This document shows, piece after piece, positions 39,831 through 48,866 of a stretch of 64,000 nucleotides of DNA. Within the stretch, counting starts at the first letter, position 1, and the number at the start of each line of letters is the position of its first letter. The stretch comes from Solimonas sp. K1W22B-7 (GTDB taxonomy: Bacteria > Pseudomonadota > Gammaproteobacteria > Nevskiales > Nevskiaceae). The notes below the pieces were generated by a model. That model was not told where the DNA came from, searched no databases, and was given only the letters and a program-made list of their open reading frames with translations. Both the position numbers and the translations under genes were made by a program. The DNA lies in the NCBI RefSeq assembly GCF_003428335.1, contig NZ_CP031704.1, forward strand, positions 5,282,071 through 5,346,070, in the 5' to 3' direction.

Positions 39831-40535
39831 TCAGCCCTTGCGCCGAAACGCGTCGTCGTAAAGATTGAGGTCCGGCAGCTGCAGCGCCTCGGCATTCTCG
39901 AAGCCCGGCGCCAGGTGCTCGCGCCAGCGCTGCATCATCGCTTCGCGCTGCTCGGGCTTCAGGTAGGGCACGTGCCAGGCGGCGAAGGTGGGCAGCACGT
40001 CCATGCCGACGTAACCCAGCGTGCCCTGCGTCAGCGGCTTGAGCATGGCGGAGAGTTCGCCGTGCACGCCGCCTTCGCTGAGCATGTCCTCGCGGCCGCC
40101 GAGGGTCAGCGCGATCAGCGCCTTCTTGCCGCGCATGCCGCCCTGCTCGTAGATGCGCTTGCCGCCGTAGAACACGCCGGAGATGAACACGCGGTCGATC
40201 CAGCCCTTCATGATCGCCGGCACCGAGAACCAGAAGATCGGGAAGCTGAGGATCAGCAGGTCGCAGGCCTTGATTTTCTCGATCTCGTCGCGGATCTGCG
40301 GGTCGATGCTGCCGGCCTCGTAGGCCGAGCGCTGCTCCAGCGCGTAGGTCAGGTAGTCCGGCTTCTTGCGCGTGCCGAAGTCGGCGGCGCTGGCCACGGG
40401 ATTGAAGCCCTGCTGGTAGAGGTCGGAGATCACGACGGCATGGCCCTGCTCGCGCAGCACTTCGGCAGCGGTGCTGCACATGGAGGCGCAGAAGGACTGG
40501 GGCTCGGGATGGGCGTGGACGATGAGGACGTTCAT
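39831..40535 (-). CDS. NAD(P)H quinone oxidoreductase, flavodoxin-like fold
   Basis: 234 residues. MNVLIVHAHPEPQSFCASM is the FAD-phosphate loop of the Flavodoxin_2 (NQO1/MdaB) family, and CDLLILSFPIFWFSVPAIMKGWIDRVF the conserved PxxWxxxPAxxKGxxD motif. Soluble two-electron quinone reductase. It is 73 bases downstream of RoxA-like copy 4 on the same strand and may be co-transcribed; detoxifying quinone or enone products would fit, but that is inference. Confidence 0.9.
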   Translation of the reverse strand: MNVLIVHAHPEPQSFCASMCSTAAEVLREQGHAVVISDLYQQGFNPVASAADFGTRKKPDYLTYALEQRSAYEAGSIDPQIRDEIEKIKACDLLILSFPIFWFSVPAIMKGWIDRVFISGVFYGGKRIYEQGGMRGKKALIALTLGGREDMLSEGGVHGELSAMLKPLTQGTLGYVGMDVLPTFAAWHVPYLKPEQREAMMQRWREHLAPGFENAEALQLPDLNLYDDAFRRKG

Positions 40536-40608
40536 GGGTTCATCACAAAAAGGAGGGCGGGAAGCTTAGCGCATCCCCGCCCTCCTGCATTACCCGCCGC
40601 AAAAGCCC

Positions 40609-43233
40609 TTACAACGTCTTCAGATACTCGATCAGCGCGCGCCGCTCGGGGTCCGTCAGTTCCTTGGTGAAGTCGTGCCCCGAATTGCTCTTGCTGTAGC
40701 CGTTGGTGTTGTAGACCGCGCGCTCGTTGACCGCGTCCTTGCCCGGCGCGGCGAAGTAGTCCGCCATCACCTTGAACGGGAAGACGATGAAATCCAGCGC
40801 GGTCGGCACGGCCTGGTCGAAGGAACAGGCGAGGTAGGGCACGCGGCCGAGGGCGTCGCAGCGCATGCGCTCGTACTTCCAGCCGAGCTTGTCGTAGTCG
40901 TAGGCGCGCTTGAGGTCGGTGTCGAAGCCGCGCTCGCCCTGGGGGCCCGCCTCGGACAGCGGCGCCTGCTGGCGCAGCCAGATTTCCGGGCGGTCGTCCG
41001 GCTTCAGCACATCCCATACGGTGGGCACGCTGCCGTTGTGCAGGTAGGGCGCGCTGGCCCAGACGCCGTGCAGGGGCTGCGCGGTGTAGCCGCCCTTGGT
41101 GCCGAGCTTGCACTTCTGCTCCGGGTCTTTCGGCGCCGAGGTGGGGTCGAGATCGGACAGCAGGTCTCCGAACGGCGTGCCGTAGTAAGGGCGGCTTTCC
41201 GGGGCGACGAAATCCCGCGCCGCGTCCGGGTAGCTGAACCAGGCCTTGGCCAGCAGGCCGTCGCCGTAGGGGCCCGCCACGGCGGTGGCGCCGTTGAGCG
41301 CGGTGAACATGTTGGACTGAGCACCGTCGGTGCGGATGATGTTCATCGGCACGGTGGCGCCGCTGTAGCCGGTGAGGCGCGCGTCCGGCAGGTAGCCCGG
41401 CTGCTGGCCGTAGCGCGGCGAGTAGGCGCCGTGGCAGCTGGCGCAGGAGCCGTTACCGACCGGCGGCCTGGGGATGTCGCTGTTGGCGCCGTCCGCCCAG
41501 AGGTCCTTGTTGTGGAACAGGATGGCACCCTGCTCGGCCAGCGCGGTGCTCACCGCCGGGCCGACGAACTTCGGCGCCTCGACCGCGTTGAGCCACATGT
41601 CCAGGTCCTGGTAATCACCTTCGCGCGCCTTGCTCCAGTGGCCGTTCTCGTTGTTGGTGGAGGACGGGAAGAAGTTGCCGCGCGAGCTGCCGGCACTGCC
41701 GAAGCCCACCCACAGGTAGCGCGTCTTGTTGTGCGTCCACCACCAGGTGGGCATGTCCTGGTCGCCGCCGGTGAGCGGGGCCGAGGGAATCAGCTTGCCG
41801 AGCACGTCGGCGCGCAGCAGCGGGTTGCGGAAGTCCAGCGTCTCCAGGTTACGGCCGATCAGCACGTTGACGATTTCCTGGTCGGCGGCGTTGCTGCCGC
41901 GGGTGCGGTTGGCCATGTAGCCCGGGGTGTCGAGGTTGGCGCCGAAGGCATTGGGGCCGACGGTGCCGTTGGCACGCTCGATGTCGGCCAGCGCCAGGCC
42001 GGTGTCGGTGTTGCTGCCGTTGACGCTGACGAAGGTGCCGTCGGGGCCGCCGCCGTACAGCTCGGGGTGGCCGTCGCGCCTGGCGCTGTTGCCGATCACT
42101 TCGCCCTTGCCGATCTGGCCGACGTGGCAGGCATAGCAGGTGACACCGAGGTTGCCGGTCCATTTGCCGGCGTCGTCCTTCATCTGCACGATCGCCAGCG
42201 GCAGCTGCAGGCTGCCGCCATTGGTCGCGTTGGGGTCTTCGCCGGGCAGCGGGAAGGGATTGTTGTAGACGTGCCTGGGCCAGCCATAGCGCTGGTAGGC
42301 CACCTTGGCGAGCAGTGCGCTGGCGGCGGCGGGATCGGTGGGGATTTCGTAGCCGAGATAGTCGATCAGGTTGTAGAGCGACTGGCGCGTCAGCACCTTG
42401 CCGGTGATGGCGTTGTGCATGATGTACTTGCGGCCGCGCTCCACCGCCGCGCTCCATTCGCCGCAGGTTTGGGGCCGCGGCTTGGCGGAGTAGATCGGCT
42501 TCATGCCCTTGGACACGAGGATCTCGTTCTGCTTGCGCTGGTTCTCGAACAGCGCCGGGGTTTCGCAGATCTCGAATTCGTCGTTGTACCAGACGGCGTA
42601 GTCGGGGTTGTCGAGGTTGTCGCCGCTGATCAGCTCGCGCGGGTCCTGCGGCAGCGGCGTGGCGGCAGCCTTGCCCTCGCAGAACTGCGCGGCGTAGTTG
42701 CGGCCGCCATTGGCGGCCAGATCGCCCAGCAGCGGCGGCAGGCTGGTGTTGCCGCCACCGATGGCCCCGCCGAGCAGGCCGGCGCAGGAGGCCGGGCTGT
42801 CCCAGCAGCCGAGCAGGATCTTCATGTTGTTGTAGGGCGTGCTGCCCTTGGGCCAGGGCGAGCCGCCGCTGTGTACGTGCTCACCGGAAGCGTTCTGCAG
42901 GATCAGGCTGCTCTCCACGCCACGGCCCAGTGCGGCCCAGCTGGCCTTGAGCAGCGCGTAATCCCGCGACTTGTCGGAGGACAGCATGAAGCGCCGGCCC
43001 TCGTCGGTGTCGGCGACGCCACCCTGCACATGGCAGGTGCGGCAGAAGTCCATGCCGGGCGCGACGTTGGCGCTGAAGTGGCCCTGGTCGTCCTTGGCCG
43101 CGGTGCCGCCGCCGCCGGGGCTGCTGCCGCCATCGCTGCCGACGGTGCCGCCGCTGTAGTCGCTGCCGCAGGCGGTCAGTGCCGCCGCCGCCATCAGCAT
43201 CGTCGTGGCGATGCCCTTTTTGTACTGAAACAT
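40609..43233 (-). CDS. RoxA-like triheme c-type cytochrome lipoprotein (copy 4)
   Basis: 874 residues from the ATG at 43233 with GGGAGAGAG upstream. Lipobox LTAC (Cys22). CXXCH motifs at Cys64-His68, Cys366-His370 and Cys597-His601; core spacing 231. The inter-haem aromatic motif is PTWWWTHNKTRYLW (Trp497-499), different from the WWN(x)SRxxKFFD of copies 1-3 and shared with copy 5. The C-terminal motif PLHGVWASAPYLHNGSVP and the end ALIEYLKTL are conserved. Diverges from an AraC regulator. With copy 5 it forms a distinct, longer subfamily, so probably a different substrate. Confidence 0.83.
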   Translation of the reverse strand: MFQYKKGIATTMLMAAAALTACGSDYSGGTVGSDGGSSPGGGGTAAKDDQGHFSANVAPGMDFCRTCHVQGGVADTDEGRRFMLSSDKSRDYALLKASWAALGRGVESSLILQNASGEHVHSGGSPWPKGSTPYNNMKILLGCWDSPASCAGLLGGAIGGGNTSLPPLLGDLAANGGRNYAAQFCEGKAAATPLPQDPRELISGDNLDNPDYAVWYNDEFEICETPALFENQRKQNEILVSKGMKPIYSAKPRPQTCGEWSAAVERGRKYIMHNAITGKVLTRQSLYNLIDYLGYEIPTDPAAASALLAKVAYQRYGWPRHVYNNPFPLPGEDPNATNGGSLQLPLAIVQMKDDAGKWTGNLGVTCYACHVGQIGKGEVIGNSARRDGHPELYGGGPDGTFVSVNGSNTDTGLALADIERANGTVGPNAFGANLDTPGYMANRTRGSNAADQEIVNVLIGRNLETLDFRNPLLRADVLGKLIPSAPLTGGDQDMPTWWWTHNKTRYLWVGFGSAGSSRGNFFPSSTNNENGHWSKAREGDYQDLDMWLNAVEAPKFVGPAVSTALAEQGAILFHNKDLWADGANSDIPRPPVGNGSCASCHGAYSPRYGQQPGYLPDARLTGYSGATVPMNIIRTDGAQSNMFTALNGATAVAGPYGDGLLAKAWFSYPDAARDFVAPESRPYYGTPFGDLLSDLDPTSAPKDPEQKCKLGTKGGYTAQPLHGVWASAPYLHNGSVPTVWDVLKPDDRPEIWLRQQAPLSEAGPQGERGFDTDLKRAYDYDKLGWKYERMRCDALGRVPYLACSFDQAVPTALDFIVFPFKVMADYFAAPGKDAVNERAVYNTNGYSKSNSGHDFTKELTDPERRALIEYLKTL

Positions 43234-43420
43234 GAAGCTCTCTCCCATACGCTCATGGCTGGAGTCCGGGCGGACTCCTGGCTGGGTTCACTATCCGTCC
43301 GGGCCCGGGAGTGCGGCCATAGCCGCAGATGACGATAGGGATGTCATTGCGGGCCATTCGCTTCGGGCCAGCGCAGGAGAAGCGCCGGCAGGGCGCAACC
43401 CCGCCTGTTTGTTAGCGGAT

Positions 43421-43450
43421 TGCGCCAATTTGCTTGTCGATGCGGGCCAA
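43421..43450. promoter_or_regulatory. Candidate AraC operator, copy A
   Basis: TGCGCCAATTTGCTTGTCGA followed by TGCGGGCCAA, between the divergent starts of RoxA-like copy 4 (43233) and the AraC gene (43500). Related sequences occur at 47507, 47624 and 48788, always just upstream of the AraC paralogues. Confidence 0.6.
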
Positions 43451-43499
43451 GGCCCTCTGGCGTATTGAGCTGTCCTTACGGGCCGCCTATGGTCGGGGC

Positions 43500-44510
43500 A
43501 TGAAGACGGAAGACCTGTCCAAGCCCACCATCGGCATCGCCTACGTGCAGCTGTCGCTGCAACTGGGGACGGAGCGCGGCATCTCCCACGAAGTCCTGCT
43601 GAAGGACCTGGGCATCGGCACGCTGCAGCTGGCGCAGCCGGACGGCCGCGTGCCCTTCCTGCAGTACGGCCGGCTTTGCGCGCGCCTGCTGCGGCTGACC
43701 GGAGAGACCGGCCTGGGGCTGGAATTCGGCCTGCGCACCACGCTCACCACCCACGGCCTGATCAGCTACGGCGCGCTATGCCAGGCGACGCTGCGCGAAG
43801 CCCTGCAGTTCACGCTGCGCTTCGCGCCGCGCCTGATGTCGCCCGGCTTCAGCCTGCGCAGCTTCGAAGAGGACGGCAGCGCGGTGATCGATCTCTCCGA
43901 AACCGTGCAGTACGGCCCGCTGCACCAGTACGCGGTGGACATGCACCTGTCGGCCACGGCGATGATGCTGCGCCAGCAGCTGCCCGGCCTGGCCACGGAA
44001 CTATGGTTCAAGTGCGAGGAACCGCCGCACTTCGCCCGCTACCGCGACCGCCTGCCGTTGGCGCGTTTCGGCATGGGCGCCAACCAGATCCGCTTTGCCG
44101 CCGGCAACCTGGACCAGCCGCTGGCCACCGCCAACGCGGTGACGGCACAGCTGGTGCGCGGCCACTGCGAGCAGGAGTCCTCGCGCATCGCGGTGCCGGA
44201 GGACTTCGTCGGCCGCGTGCGCGCGCTGCTGGTCAACGGCCAGCAAAGCTACCCGGACCTGGAGACGCTGGCCAGCGGGCTGCACGTGTCGGCGCGCACG
44301 CTCAAGCGCCGCCTGCACGACCAGGGCTTCAGCTACAAGCGCCTGCTCGACGAGGCGCGCCAGCGCGACGCCACACGCCTGCTGAAGGAGACGGCGCTGT
44401 CGGTGGAGCAGATCGCGACGCGGCTGGGCTACTCCGACGCGGCGAACTTCTCGCGGGCCTTCCGGCGCGTGACGGGGGCTCCGCCGAGCACGGTGCGCGC
44501 GGGGGTCTGA
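43500..44510 (+). CDS. AraC family transcriptional regulator 1
   Basis: 336 residues. The N-terminal two thirds is an arabinose-binding-like (PF12625-type) domain, with GLEFGLRTTLTTHGLISYGALCQATLREAL. The C-terminal AraC DNA-binding domain holds two helix-turn-helix units, LASGLHVSARTLKRRLHDQG and IATRLGYSDAANFSRAFRRVTG. Starting at 43500 aligns the N-terminus without gaps to the two paralogues at 47703 and 48867 (15 residues to the same Tyr). Divergent from RoxA-like copy 4 and likely its activator. Confidence 0.9.
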   Translation: MKTEDLSKPTIGIAYVQLSLQLGTERGISHEVLLKDLGIGTLQLAQPDGRVPFLQYGRLCARLLRLTGETGLGLEFGLRTTLTTHGLISYGALCQATLREALQFTLRFAPRLMSPGFSLRSFEEDGSAVIDLSETVQYGPLHQYAVDMHLSATAMMLRQQLPGLATELWFKCEEPPHFARYRDRLPLARFGMGANQIRFAAGNLDQPLATANAVTAQLVRGHCEQESSRIAVPEDFVGRVRALLVNGQQSYPDLETLASGLHVSARTLKRRLHDQGFSYKRLLDEARQRDATRLLKETALSVEQIATRLGYSDAANFSRAFRRVTGAPPSTVRAGV

Positions 44511-44519
44511 AGAGAACCC

Positions 44520-44587
44520 GTGGGAGCGGCTTTAGCCGCGATCTTTTGGCTTTTTTTTCCCAAGATCGCGGCCAAGGCCGCTCCCAC
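44520..44587. repeat. REP-like palindrome, family GTGGGAGCGGC
   Basis: Arms starting GTGGGAGCGGCTTTAGCCGC and ending GGCCGCTCCCAC, with a T-rich loop, between the convergent AraC 1 and RoxA-like copy 5 stops. May act as a bidirectional terminator. Confidence 0.88.
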
Positions 44588-44598
44588 AAAGGAATCCT

Positions 44599-47412
44599 CT
44601 ACAGCGTCTTCAAGTACTCCACCAGCGCCCTGCGCTCGTCGTCCGTCAGTTCCTCGGTGAACTCATGGCCCTGGTTGCCCTTGCCGTAGAGCAGGGTGTT
44701 CTGGATCTTGCGCGTCTCCACCTGCCACTGGCCCACGGCGGGAATCTCGAAGTTGATGTCCCAGGCGACGGAGCCCTGGATCAGGTCGAGGATGCCCTTG
44801 AGCGGGTTGTTCTTCCAGAGGATCGTGTACTCCGGCTGGCACTGGTAGAACGGGATGCCGCGGATGCCGGTGTCGCCGCACTTCACCTCGTCGTACTTCC
44901 AGCCGAGGTTCTGGAAGTCCAGCGCGCGGCCCAGGTTCGGGTCGAAGCCGCGGTCCACGCCGCTGGTGGTGCCTTCCGGCGTTTCCCGGCGCTTCCACAT
45001 CTGCTTGCGGTCCGACGGCTTGAGCACTTCCCAGACATTGGGCACCGAGCCGTTGTGGAAGTACGGCGCACTGGCCCAGACGCTGTGCAGCGGCGGCGCG
45101 GTGTAGCCGATGATCTCGGTCTGGAACGAGCAGGCGCCGCGGATGCGCCCGACGAAGTCGTCCAGCGGCAGGCCCGGGATCAGTTGCAGCAGCGACACCA
45201 CCGGCTGCAGCGCCTCGCGCAGGCCCGGGATGTTGAGACTGCCCACCAGGGTCTGCAGCTGCAGCGCCAGGCCGCCGGCCTTGATGTTGCCGGGGATCAT
45301 GATCAGGTCGTCCATGGCCTCCATGCCCGGCAGCTTCTCCTCCGGCATCCTGTAGCCTTCCACCGCGTCGGGATACGAGTTCCAGATCGTGGAGACGGCG
45401 CCGCGCACGGTGCTGGTCCAGTTCTCGGCCTGCTTGCGGTCGGTGCCGATGATGTCCAGCGGCACGGTGTAGCTGGCCATGCCGACCAGCTTCGGATGCG
45501 GCAGGTAGTTCGGATCATTGGCATAGCGCGGCGAGTAGGCACCGTGGCAGCCGGCGCAGGAGCCGTTGCCGCCTTCCGGCGCCGGACGGTTCTCGTTCAT
45601 GCCCTCGGCCCAGAGGTCCTTGTTGTGGAACAGGATCGCGCCCTGCTCGGCCAGCGGCCGGTCGATGCAGCCGGCCGGGTCGCCGGACTGGCGCGCACCG
45701 CTGCTGCCGCTGCAGAAGCCATAGGGGTACTTGGGCCCTTCCACCGAGTCATGCCACAGGCGCACGTCGTCGAAGTCGCCTTCGCGCGCCTGGTTCCAGT
45801 GGCCGCCCTGCAGGTTGGCGCCGGCACCGAAGTACATGTCGCCGCGGCTGCCGTCGCTGGAATGCGCTCCGAACCACAGGTAGCGGGCCTTGTTGTGCGT
45901 CCACCACCAGGCCGGGGAGTCCTGGTCGCCGGTGCTGCCGCCGAAGGCGGTGAGCCAGAACACGTCGCGCGCCAGGTAGATCGGCGTGAAGGCGTGGTCC
46001 AGCGTGTCGACGTCGCGCAGCATGTAGAGGATGACGATGTCGTCGTCCGCCGCGTGCGTGCCGCGCGTGGTGTTGACGTTGACCGGCAGGCCGATGAAGG
46101 GCGGGAACTGCGACTTGCCGAGCAGGCCGGTACGCAGCAGTTCGTTGATCTGCAGCCCGAAGTCCTGGAGGCTGTTGGGCGAGCCCATGAAGCTGCCCGA
46201 GGGGTTCTTGCCGTAGGCGGAGATCAGCGCCGGGTCGGCCTGCACTTCGCCGGCATAGCCCACCGCCTCGCCGCTGCCGATGCGGCCGGCATGGCAGATG
46301 AAGCAGTTGATGCCGAGGTTGCCGCTGTACTTGCCGTCCTCGGTCCTGCCCTGCGACCAGCCCAGCGGCAGCTTGCCCGTGCCGCCGAAGCTGGCGCTCA
46401 GCTGCGCCTTCTCCTCGTCGTCGATCGGGTAGGGGTTGGGGATCGGCGAGGGTGCGAAGCCGTAGCGCTCCACCAGCTGCGCGTCGAAGTCGCTGGGGCG
46501 TTCGGCCAGGCCCCATTGCTTCCAGACGTTGCCGTAGATGCTGGCCGGAATGGCGCCGGCGTCGCCGGTGGTGGGATGGCGGGCGATGAAGTCGAAGCCG
46601 TGCGCCGCGCGCTGGCGGAACTCGCCGCAGGTGGTCGGGTTGCGCTTGGCGGTGTGGCGCGGCGCCTCGCCCTTGGCGACCAGGATGGCGTTGGCGCGTG
46701 CCTGGTTCTCGAACAGGGCCTCGGTATGGCAGTTCTCCCAGGGATCGTTGACCCAGACCGCCGAGTTCCCGTTCTTGAAGATCGGGCCGTCGACCTGCAG
46801 CAGGTGGCGCGGATCGTCGTCCCAGCTCACCGGCGTGGAGTCCGGCTTGCCCTCGCAGAACTTCGTGGCCCAGAAGCGATGCCCGGTTTCGTCGGCGCTG
46901 CCCAGCAGCGGCAGCAACGGACCGCCGCCGCCCACGCCGCCGCCCAGCAGCGCGGCGCAGGCGCCGGGATTGTCCCAGCAGCCCAGCAGGATCTTCATGT
47001 TGGTGTAGCCGGGGCTGCCCACCGGCCAGGGCGCGCCGCCGCTGTGCGTGTGCTGGCCCGAGGCGTTCTGCAGGATCAGGTTGTTTTCCACGCCCCTGCC
47101 CAGCGCGGTCCAGCTGGCCTTGAGCAGCGGGTAGTCCTTCGACTTGTCGGAGGACAGCATGAAGCGCTTGCCCTCGGCCGTGTCGGCGACGCCGCCCGGC
47201 ACATGGCAAGTGCGGCAGAAGTCCAGCGTCGGGGCGACGTTGGAGGAGAAATGGCTCTGCTCGTCCTTGGCGGCGCCACCGCCCCCGGGATTGCCGCCGC
47301 CGTTGCCGCCGCCCGCCACCGGATCGCTGCTGCCGCTGTAGCTGCCGCAGGCCGACAGCAGCAGCGACGCGGCCATGGCCAGCAGCGCTTTCATGTTCCT
47401 GTATTGCCGCAT
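44599..47412 (-). CDS. RoxA-like triheme c-type cytochrome lipoprotein (copy 5, longest)
   Basis: 937 residues. The ATG at 47412 is chosen because MRQYRN aligns with MFQYKK of copy 4 and a GAGAGAG site precedes it; 47394 is possible. Lipobox LLSAC (Cys22). CXXCH: Cys66-His70, Cys370-His374, Cys619-His623; core spacing 249. PAWWWTHNKARYLW at about 500-513. It has extra segments relative to copy 4, notably between the last haem and the GVWASAPYFHNGSVP-like motif (about 700-780), containing a Leu/Pro-rich insertion. Diverges from AraC 2. Same predicted location and reaction class as the other copies. Confidence 0.83.
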   Translation of the reverse strand: MRQYRNMKALLAMAASLLLSACGSYSGSSDPVAGGGNGGGNPGGGGAAKDEQSHFSSNVAPTLDFCRTCHVPGGVADTAEGKRFMLSSDKSKDYPLLKASWTALGRGVENNLILQNASGQHTHSGGAPWPVGSPGYTNMKILLGCWDNPGACAALLGGGVGGGGPLLPLLGSADETGHRFWATKFCEGKPDSTPVSWDDDPRHLLQVDGPIFKNGNSAVWVNDPWENCHTEALFENQARANAILVAKGEAPRHTAKRNPTTCGEFRQRAAHGFDFIARHPTTGDAGAIPASIYGNVWKQWGLAERPSDFDAQLVERYGFAPSPIPNPYPIDDEEKAQLSASFGGTGKLPLGWSQGRTEDGKYSGNLGINCFICHAGRIGSGEAVGYAGEVQADPALISAYGKNPSGSFMGSPNSLQDFGLQINELLRTGLLGKSQFPPFIGLPVNVNTTRGTHAADDDIVILYMLRDVDTLDHAFTPIYLARDVFWLTAFGGSTGDQDSPAWWWTHNKARYLWFGAHSSDGSRGDMYFGAGANLQGGHWNQAREGDFDDVRLWHDSVEGPKYPYGFCSGSSGARQSGDPAGCIDRPLAEQGAILFHNKDLWAEGMNENRPAPEGGNGSCAGCHGAYSPRYANDPNYLPHPKLVGMASYTVPLDIIGTDRKQAENWTSTVRGAVSTIWNSYPDAVEGYRMPEEKLPGMEAMDDLIMIPGNIKAGGLALQLQTLVGSLNIPGLREALQPVVSLLQLIPGLPLDDFVGRIRGACSFQTEIIGYTAPPLHSVWASAPYFHNGSVPNVWEVLKPSDRKQMWKRRETPEGTTSGVDRGFDPNLGRALDFQNLGWKYDEVKCGDTGIRGIPFYQCQPEYTILWKNNPLKGILDLIQGSVAWDINFEIPAVGQWQVETRKIQNTLLYGKGNQGHEFTEELTDDERRALVEYLKTL

Positions 47413-47506
47413 TCCCTCTCTCCCCATCTCGCACATGGCTGGAACCGGCAGGGTTCCTGGCTGATGCGAACTATCGTTTCGATACTCCACTGGGGCCAGC
47501 GCAGGC

Positions 47507-47534
47507 TGCGCCAATTTGCTTGTCAGATAAGGCC
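47507..47534. promoter_or_regulatory. Candidate AraC operator, copy B
   Basis: TGCGCCAATTTGCTTGTCAG followed by ATAAGGCC; the first 18 bases are identical to copy A. It lies 95 bases upstream of the RoxA-like copy 5 start. Confidence 0.6.
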
Positions 47535-47623
47535 GCAGCGACGCCGCAAAGGCCTTTTCGCTGGCCTTTCCGGCGTTTAAGCGCCTGTTTCCGCGACCGT
47601 AGACGCCATCCGCTTGGCAAAAG

Positions 47624-47652
47624 GTGCCAATCTGCTTATCGAAGGGGGCCAA
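47624..47652. promoter_or_regulatory. Candidate AraC operator, copy C
   Basis: GTGCCAATCTGCTTATCG then AAGGGGGCCAA, 50 bases upstream of the AraC 2 start. Shares the GCCAATnTGCTTrTC core and the trailing GGGCCAA of copy A. Confidence 0.6.
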
Positions 47653-47702
47653 AGGGCCAAAGCCTATTGAGGCCTGTTGCGGGGGGTACTAGTTTGGCCA
47701 GC

Positions 47703-48755
47703 ATGAAACACGAGGTCCTCCATAACAGAACCATCCCGCTGACCTACGTCCTGCTGACGATGCAGCAGGCCGAGGAACGCGGCGTCAGCCGCGCGCGGCT
47801 GCTGCGGGGCCTGCCGATCTCGCCGGCCGTCTTCGAGCAGGCCGAGACGCGTTTGTCGCTGCTGCAGTACACCCAGATCATCTACCGCGCGCTGGAAGAG
47901 ACCGGCGATCCCTCGCTGGGCTACGAATTCGCGCTGCGCTGCAACCTCACCGCACACGGCTTCTTCGGCTACGGGCTGATGAGCCAGCCGACGCTGCGCG
48001 AAGTCGTGGAGTTCGCCATCCGCTTCGTGCAGCTGTGCACGCCCTGCTACAGCGTGCGGCTGTCCGAGGATGCGACCGACGCGGTCATCGAGGTGTCGGA
48101 GGCGATTCCCTTCGGCCCGCTGTACCAGTACGGCTTCGACATGTTCCTGGTGTGCTTCGCGCGCATGGCGCAGCAGCTGGAGATTCCCTTCGGGAACGAC
48201 CTGGAGCTGTGGTTCCCCTGGCCGGAGCCGCCGCATTTCGAGCGCTACCGCGACCAGCTGCCGGCACGACTGCGCTTCTCGATGCCGGCCTTCCATATCC
48301 GCGTGCCGCGCAAGTACGCGAACCTGCCGATCCGCACCGGCAACGCGCTGACGGCGCAGCTGCTGGCGCGGCAGTGCGAGCGCGAGCTGTCGCTGCTGGG
48401 ACTGTCCAACGACCTGCTGGCACGGGTGCGCGCGGCACTGGCCACGCGCATCGGCAGCTACCCCGATCTGACCACGCTGTCGCAGGGCCTGTTCATGTCC
48501 ACGCGCACGCTCAAGCGGCGCCTGCAGGAGCATGGCCGCAGCTACCAGCAGCTGCTCGACGAAGCGCGCCACCGCGACGCCCTGCGCCTGCTCGACGGCC
48601 ACGGCCTGAGCATCGAGGAGATCGCCGACCGTCTCGGCTACAGCAGCTCGGCGAACTTCACGCGCGCCTTCCGCAAGTGGACCGGCACCACGCCGGGCGC
48701 ATGGCGCCATCGCGGCGCGGAACTGCCGATGGATGCCGCGCTGGTCCCTGCCTGA
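47703..48755 (+). CDS. AraC family transcriptional regulator 2
   Basis: 350 residues, same architecture as AraC 1: ligand-binding domain with LGYEFALRCNLTAHGFFGYGLMSQPTLREVVEF, then two HTH units, LSQGLFMSTRTLKRRLQEHG and IADRLGYSSSANFTRAFRKWTG. The start at 47703 (MKHEVLHNRTIPLTY) is set by alignment to its paralogues; the open frame upstream runs through the operator-like repeats. Divergent from RoxA-like copy 5. Confidence 0.9.
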   Translation: MKHEVLHNRTIPLTYVLLTMQQAEERGVSRARLLRGLPISPAVFEQAETRLSLLQYTQIIYRALEETGDPSLGYEFALRCNLTAHGFFGYGLMSQPTLREVVEFAIRFVQLCTPCYSVRLSEDATDAVIEVSEAIPFGPLYQYGFDMFLVCFARMAQQLEIPFGNDLELWFPWPEPPHFERYRDQLPARLRFSMPAFHIRVPRKYANLPIRTGNALTAQLLARQCERELSLLGLSNDLLARVRAALATRIGSYPDLTTLSQGLFMSTRTLKRRLQEHGRSYQQLLDEARHRDALRLLDGHGLSIEEIADRLGYSSSANFTRAFRKWTGTTPGAWRHRGAELPMDAALVPA

Positions 48756-48787
48756 AGGCCGCTTTGCCGCGGGCCCGTTGGCATAAC

Positions 48788-48816
48788 GTGCCAATGTACA
48801 TTTCTTATCGGGCCAA
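48788..48816. promoter_or_regulatory. Candidate AraC operator, copy D
   Basis: GTGCCAATGTACATTTCTTA then TCGGGCCAA, 50 bases upstream of the AraC 3 start, the same distance as copy C from AraC 2. It keeps the GTGCCAAT, CTTATCG and GGGCCAA blocks with altered spacing. Confidence 0.55.
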
Positions 48817-48866
48817 GCGTCGAAACCGCATTGTCCACGGCAAACCCGCGCGATATGTTCGCCGCC

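Noticed and set aside
44665-47580. Very long open frame on the plus strand opposite RoxA-like copy 5
   Set aside because: High-GC antisense frames stay open by codon bias; the translation is Ala/Arg/Val-rich with no motif, while the minus strand encodes a clear triheme lipoprotein.
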